From NCBI GenBank assembly GCA_900319225.1, contig ONNV01000011.1, positions 1 through 64,000 on the forward strand: a stretch of 64,000 bases of DNA, written 5' to 3'. Shown here in pieces: positions 61,015 through 64,000 of the stretch. The translations under genes and the position numbers were made by a program. Origin of the DNA: an uncultured Prevotellaceae bacterium (GTDB lineage: Bacteria > Bacteroidota > Bacteroidia > Bacteroidales > Bacteroidaceae). The first letter of the stretch is position 1; every line of letters starts with the position of its first letter. Under the pieces are notes generated by a model that saw nothing but the letters and a program-made list of their open reading frames with translations, was not told the origin of the DNA and made no database searches.

Positions 61015-61154
61015 GGTATTTGTACTGATATGAGAGATATGTTGAGTACGCAGTTCATCTGAATGTGTACGATTTTGGTCCGGCACCGGAGTGCAGCCGT
61101 GGGCACAGACCCGCAATGAGACGGCCGGGGAAAACCTGCAGGAAGATGCGATTG

Positions 61155-61379
61155 TTATGCTTCTAGACTATCCTTGGCGTTCTGGCCTTTACGCCTGGCC
61201 CTGTTCTTTCTCACGAAATAATACTGAATGGTAATTAATACCACGCCTACAGCGAGTATGACGGCATAACGGCCGGCCTTACTGACGCCCCAATCTCCCA
61301 ATAGGACGACAAGGACTGTCATTAGCAGATATATTGCGATGGATATGATTAGATTACGTGTCGTATGATCTTTGTCCAT
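61155..61379 (-). CDS. Small two-helix membrane protein
   Basis: The 74-residue protein has two membrane helices (about 9-28 and 37-54) and a basic C-terminal tail (RKNRARRKG). It is 14 bp downstream of a similar small membrane protein on the same strand, so the pair is one unit. No family is recognised. Confidence 0.6.
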   Translation of the reverse strand: MDKDHTTRNLIISIAIYLLMTVLVVLLGDWGVSKAGRYAVILAVGVVLITIQYYFVRKNRARRKGQNAKDSLEA

Positions 61380-61393
61380 AGTTGTGGGGAATA

Positions 61394-61609
61394 TTATGAG
61401 TTTGACTTATCTGAGTCTTGTTTATCCCACTTCTTCTTGGTGATAATCAGGATAAGGATGATTATTAAGAAGAAGCCCTTTAATACAATGGCGGTATGCG
61501 CAACCTTGGGCAGATTGGGACAAAAAAAGTTGTATATCAAAAAACAGCCGCAGATAGCCGCGATTAAGAGAGATACATCTAAGATGATCCGTACGGTTTT
61601 GGGCTTCAT
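61394..61609 (-). CDS. Small two-helix membrane protein, upstream partner
   Basis: The 71-residue protein has two hydrophobic helices (about 8-27 and 38-58) and a charged tail. Same size and topology as the next gene, which suggests an ancient duplication or paired subunits. A degenerate -7 box (TTAATTTG) lies about 35 bp upstream. Function unknown. Confidence 0.6.
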   Translation of the reverse strand: MKPKTVRIILDVSLLIAAICGCFLIYNFFCPNLPKVAHTAIVLKGFFLIIILILIITKKKWDKQDSDKSNS

Positions 61610-61754
61610 AATTGTTAGAAAAGGGTTAGTATTTGCAAATTAAGGGATTATCCCTGGTATTTGCAATAGTAGCGCGGATGTGTTTTCCTGAAAGACGCAA
61701 AGCGAAACGATAATAATGCGTCAAAATTTAAAAATGGGGCATGACACAGGGAAC

Positions 61755-61806
61755 TCGTCTCGGTTTTATCAAATATCGGCTAAATATTCGTCTCGGTTTT
61801 ATCAAA
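61755..61806 (+). repeat. Two 19-bp direct repeats
   Basis: TCGTCTCGGTTTTATCAAA occurs at 61755-61773 and again at 61788-61806, with start points 33 bp apart. The spacer contains a further partial match (TATCGGCTAAAT). They lie in the gene-free spacer beside the trpA terminator. Confidence 0.8.
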
Positions 61807-61810
61807 ATCA

Positions 61811-61839
61811 AACGGCCCCACAAATGATTGTGGGGCCGT
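61811..61839 (-). terminator. Terminator of the trp operon
   Basis: AACGGCCCCACAA and TTGTGGGGCCGTT are perfectly paired around ATGA. It is 23 bp past the trpA stop on the minus strand. It works in principle in both directions. Confidence 0.8.
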
Positions 61840-61861
61840 TATCTGGTGATTCCGCCGGAAC

Positions 61862-62635
61862 TCAAACATTCAAAGCCTCCATCAGGGCGCCGTATGCCCC
61901 ATCTGCATCACCAAACTCCTCCAGCAACTGCACAAATTTGCTGCCAATTATGCATCCTGCAGCATTAGCCTGGGCACTCTCCAGGGTCTGGCGGTTGCTT
62001 ATTCCAAAGCCAATCATGCGGGGATGCTTGAGACCCATGTCATTGACATGGTTAAAGTACTCCTGCTTGCGTGCATCAAACTCCTTCTGTGCACCTGTAG
62101 TGGCTGCAGAGCTTACCATATAGATAAAGCCGTCAGTGTTGTCATCTATAAAGCGGATACGCTTGTCGCTGGTCTCAGGGGTGATGAGCATGATGATGCG
62201 TACGTCATACTTATCGGCCACGGGCTTTACTGTCTCAAGATAGTCCTTGAACGGCAGGTCCGGTATTATCACACCGTCTATTCCGGTCTCGCTGCACTGT
62301 TTAAAGAAACTCTCGTAGCCAAACTGATATATGGGGTTAAGATATCCCATCAGCACCAGCGGCATAGTTACGTCCTTGCGGATATCGGCCAGCTGGCTGA
62401 ATAGCAGCCTTAGTGTCATTCCGTTTCTGAGAGCCTTGGTGGCGGCATCCTGGATTACGGGGCCGTCGGCCATGGGGTCACTGAACGGGATACCCACCTC
62501 AATCATGTCAACACCCTTCTGCTCAAGTGTGCGTATTATCTGTGCCGTGCTGTCAAGTGTGGGGTGTCCGGCGCAGAAATAGAGTGAAAGTATGCCATTC
62601 TTCTTGCTGGCAAACAAATTATTTATTCTGTTCAT
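61862..62635 (-). CDS. trpA: Tryptophan synthase alpha subunit
   Basis: The 257-residue TIM-barrel enzyme cleaves indole-3-glycerol phosphate to indole and glyceraldehyde-3-phosphate. Catalytic Glu46 and Asp57 lie in IEVGIPFSDPMADGP, and the phosphate-binding loop is GFGISNRQT. It works with TrpB, which lies outside the window. It overlaps trpF by 17 bp and ends the operon. Confidence 0.96.
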   Translation of the reverse strand: MNRINNLFASKKNGILSLYFCAGHPTLDSTAQIIRTLEQKGVDMIEVGIPFSDPMADGPVIQDAATKALRNGMTLRLLFSQLADIRKDVTMPLVLMGYLNPIYQFGYESFFKQCSETGIDGVIIPDLPFKDYLETVKPVADKYDVRIIMLITPETSDKRIRFIDDNTDGFIYMVSSAATTGAQKEFDARKQEYFNHVNDMGLKHPRMIGFGISNRQTLESAQANAAGCIIGSKFVQLLEEFGDADGAYGALMEALNV

Positions 62636-63248
62636 AGTTGCGTATGTTATTGATAAATATACTCAGTTTTGTAATATCCTTAAGTGCAGGTTCGGTCTCA
62701 AAGCGGCTGTTCAGGTCAATGCCGGCAAATAGAGGGTGGCGTATTGACATGATCCTATCTTCCATATCGGGGCCGATACCTCCGGCCAGCAGGAACTGCT
62801 TGCTTCCGTGGTAGCTCTGCAGTAGGCTCCATTCAAATTCCCGGCCGCTACCGCCCCACCCACTGCATTTGGTGTCAAACAGCAGCATGTCAACTGCGTC
62901 CTCCTGCTCATACTCTGCGCATTGCTCAAAATCCGCGGCCGTATCCACCGATATGGCTTTAATAACGGGCAGTCCGGTAATAAGGTGGATGATATGGCAT
63001 AGCTGGGCTGATTCATTGCCATGAAGCTGTATGCGGTTAAGCCTGTACTCGGTAGCCTTGACCTGTACATACTCTGGCTCGGGATTGACAAAGACCCCTA
63101 CTCTCTGCAAGTCAGGCAGATAATCCGGCTTACAGCTCACATAGCGCTTGCTCCCCGGCCATAACATGAATCCCATCATATCAGGATGTAGATTCTCCAC
63201 ATCCCTGATATTGAGACTGTCACGCATTCCGCATACCTTTATTTTCAT
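62619..63248 (-). CDS. trpF: Phosphoribosylanthranilate isomerase
   Basis: The 209-residue TIM-barrel isomerase converts N-(5'-phosphoribosyl)anthranilate to CdRP. KVCGMRD at the N-terminus has the catalytic Cys, QLHGNE is in the middle, LLFDTKCSGWGGSGREF carries the catalytic Asp, and LAGGIGPDM is the phosphate loop. It overlaps trpC by 4 bp and trpA by 17 bp. Confidence 0.95.
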   Translation of the reverse strand: MKIKVCGMRDSLNIRDVENLHPDMMGFMLWPGSKRYVSCKPDYLPDLQRVGVFVNPEPEYVQVKATEYRLNRIQLHGNESAQLCHIIHLITGLPVIKAISVDTAADFEQCAEYEQEDAVDMLLFDTKCSGWGGSGREFEWSLLQSYHGSKQFLLAGGIGPDMEDRIMSIRHPLFAGIDLNSRFETEPALKDITKLSIFINNIRNYEQNK

Positions 63249-64000
63249 ATCCTTTCAATGAATTGTTTAAGTGCCAGACCCGGGTCCTTCTCTTTCATAA
63301 AGCACTCTCCCATAAGGAATCCACGGAATCCGGCTGCGCGCAATTGGCGTACCGTATCGGGGTTGCTTATGCCGCTCTCGCTCACTTTAACGGCCTCTGT
63401 AGCCATTTTCTCCGCCAAACGGAAAGAGTTGGCCACATCTGTGTGGAAAGTGCCCAGATTGCGGTTGTTTATGCCGGCCATATCGGGCTCACAATCAAGA
63501 TATTCCAGCTCATCCTCAGAGTGCATCTCAAGCAGAACCTCCAGCTTAAGGTCATGGGCGGTACGTGTCAGTGAACGGCACTGATCCTTACTCAGGTCGG
63601 CTGCAATAAGCAGTACCGCATCGGCACCAACCAGGCGGGCCTCAAAAAGCTGATACTCATCAATGATGAACTCCTTGCGCAGGATCGGGATATCCACGGC
63701 CTGACGTACCTGAGGAATGAAATCCAGTGTGCCGCCAAAATACTTGTTGTCAGTAAGTATGCTCAGGGCCGATGCTCCACCGGCTGCGTACATGGGCACC
63801 ACATCCATAGGCTTGGCATCCTCATGGATCCAGCCTTTTGATGGGCTCTTGCGCTTGAATTCGGCAATGATACCGTAGGGGCTGGAGGCCAGTGAACGGC
63901 TCATGCTGTAGGCGCTGATGCCGGCGGCCATAAGACGTTCCACACGGGCATAGAGGTCACGGGGTGAAACAAGCTGCTTCTGCTGCTCCACCTCCACCCT
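63245..64000 (-). CDS. trpC: Indole-3-glycerol phosphate synthase (5' end cut by window)
   Basis: The visible 251 residues cover nearly the whole TIM barrel that closes the indole ring from CdRP. IIAEFKRKSPSKG has the catalytic Lys, ALSILTDNKYFGG and ILRKEFIIDEYQ follow, then the late AGINNRNLGTF and VSESGI loops. About ten N-terminal residues are beyond position 64000, since the frame stays open to the edge. The gene order trpC-trpF-trpA is the Bacteroides order. Confidence 0.95.
   Translation of the reverse strand, partial: RVEVEQQKQLVSPRDLYARVERLMAAGISAYSMSRSLASSPYGIIAEFKRKSPSKGWIHEDAKPMDVVPMYAAGGASALSILTDNKYFGGTLDFIPQVRQAVDIPILRKEFIIDEYQLFEARLVGADAVLLIAADLSKDQCRSLTRTAHDLKLEVLLEMHSEDELEYLDCEPDMAGINNRNLGTFHTDVANSFRLAEKMATEAVKVSESGISNPDTVRQLRAAGFRGFLMGECFMKEKDPGLALKQFIERI

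Noticed and set aside
61070-61140. Plus-strand sequence with CCGGAGTGCAGCC, GACCCGC and AAAACCTGC resembling parts of a cobalamin riboswitch
   Set aside because: The 5' half and the standard GCC-ACTG core are not recognisable and no plus-strand gene follows. A covariance-model scan would decide it.

Overview
The window looks like a chromosomal segment of a Bacteroidales bacterium, probably Prevotella-like. The signs are Bacteroidetes-type promoters (-7 box TAnnTTTG) before many genes, few Shine-Dalgarno sequences, an S46 dipeptidyl-peptidase, a rpmB-rpmG-DUF4295 cluster, a full moxR/bat aerotolerance operon, and a trp operon ending trpC-trpF-trpA. Taxonomy is inferred from gene content and motifs; no search was run.

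Layout. 0-9 kb: exported protein (cut by the edge), Gfo/Idh/MocA oxidoreductase, exported esterase, S46 peptidase with a sirtuin, a small conserved protein, a PurF paralogue lacking the catalytic Cys, and a long RelA/SpoT homologue whose synthetase site looks degenerate. 9.0-9.3 kb: a structured non-coding RNA with its own promoter and terminator that I could not assign. 9.8-21.1 kb: an AT-richer one-strand operon, the most unusual part of the window. It encodes an ECF-like sigma factor, an anti-sigma-like/papain-fold (C39-like) protease fusion, a dynamin-like GTPase with a membrane hairpin, an Hsp70-type ATPase without substrate-binding domain, two small P-loop GTPases plus a decayed third copy, an unrecognised protein, a second dynamin-like GTPase and a GrpE-like protein. 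21.1-25.8 kb: IS21 and AAA+ remnants, a YkvA/DUF1232 protein, two unrecognised proteins and a WG-repeat protein.

25.9-64 kb is mostly core genome: GH3 lipoprotein, tRNA-Ser(CGA), ACT protein and phenylacetate-CoA ligase, tsaD, rpmB/rpmG/DUF4295, ftsY-rimO, HU and an HU-TM-LysM protein, moxR to batE, a PAP2 phosphatase, a TPR protein and gyrA, clpC, htpG, a patatin-barrel protein, a membrane AraC regulator, an acyl-CoA ligase, mtgA, tRNA-Arg(ACG) and the end of the trp operon. Repeats cluster around the two tRNA genes, whose 3' ends recur downstream as inverted or direct copies, and in spacers after tsaD and at 44.7-45.0 kb.

How the genes may work together: the 9.8-21 kb operon has its own sigma factor and probable anti-sigma/protease switch. 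It combines membrane-active (dynamin), switch (small GTPase) and chaperone-like (Hsp70 plus GrpE-like) NTPases. This resembles NTP-dependent conflict or stress-response operons and is the best candidate for an undescribed system here. Function is inference only.
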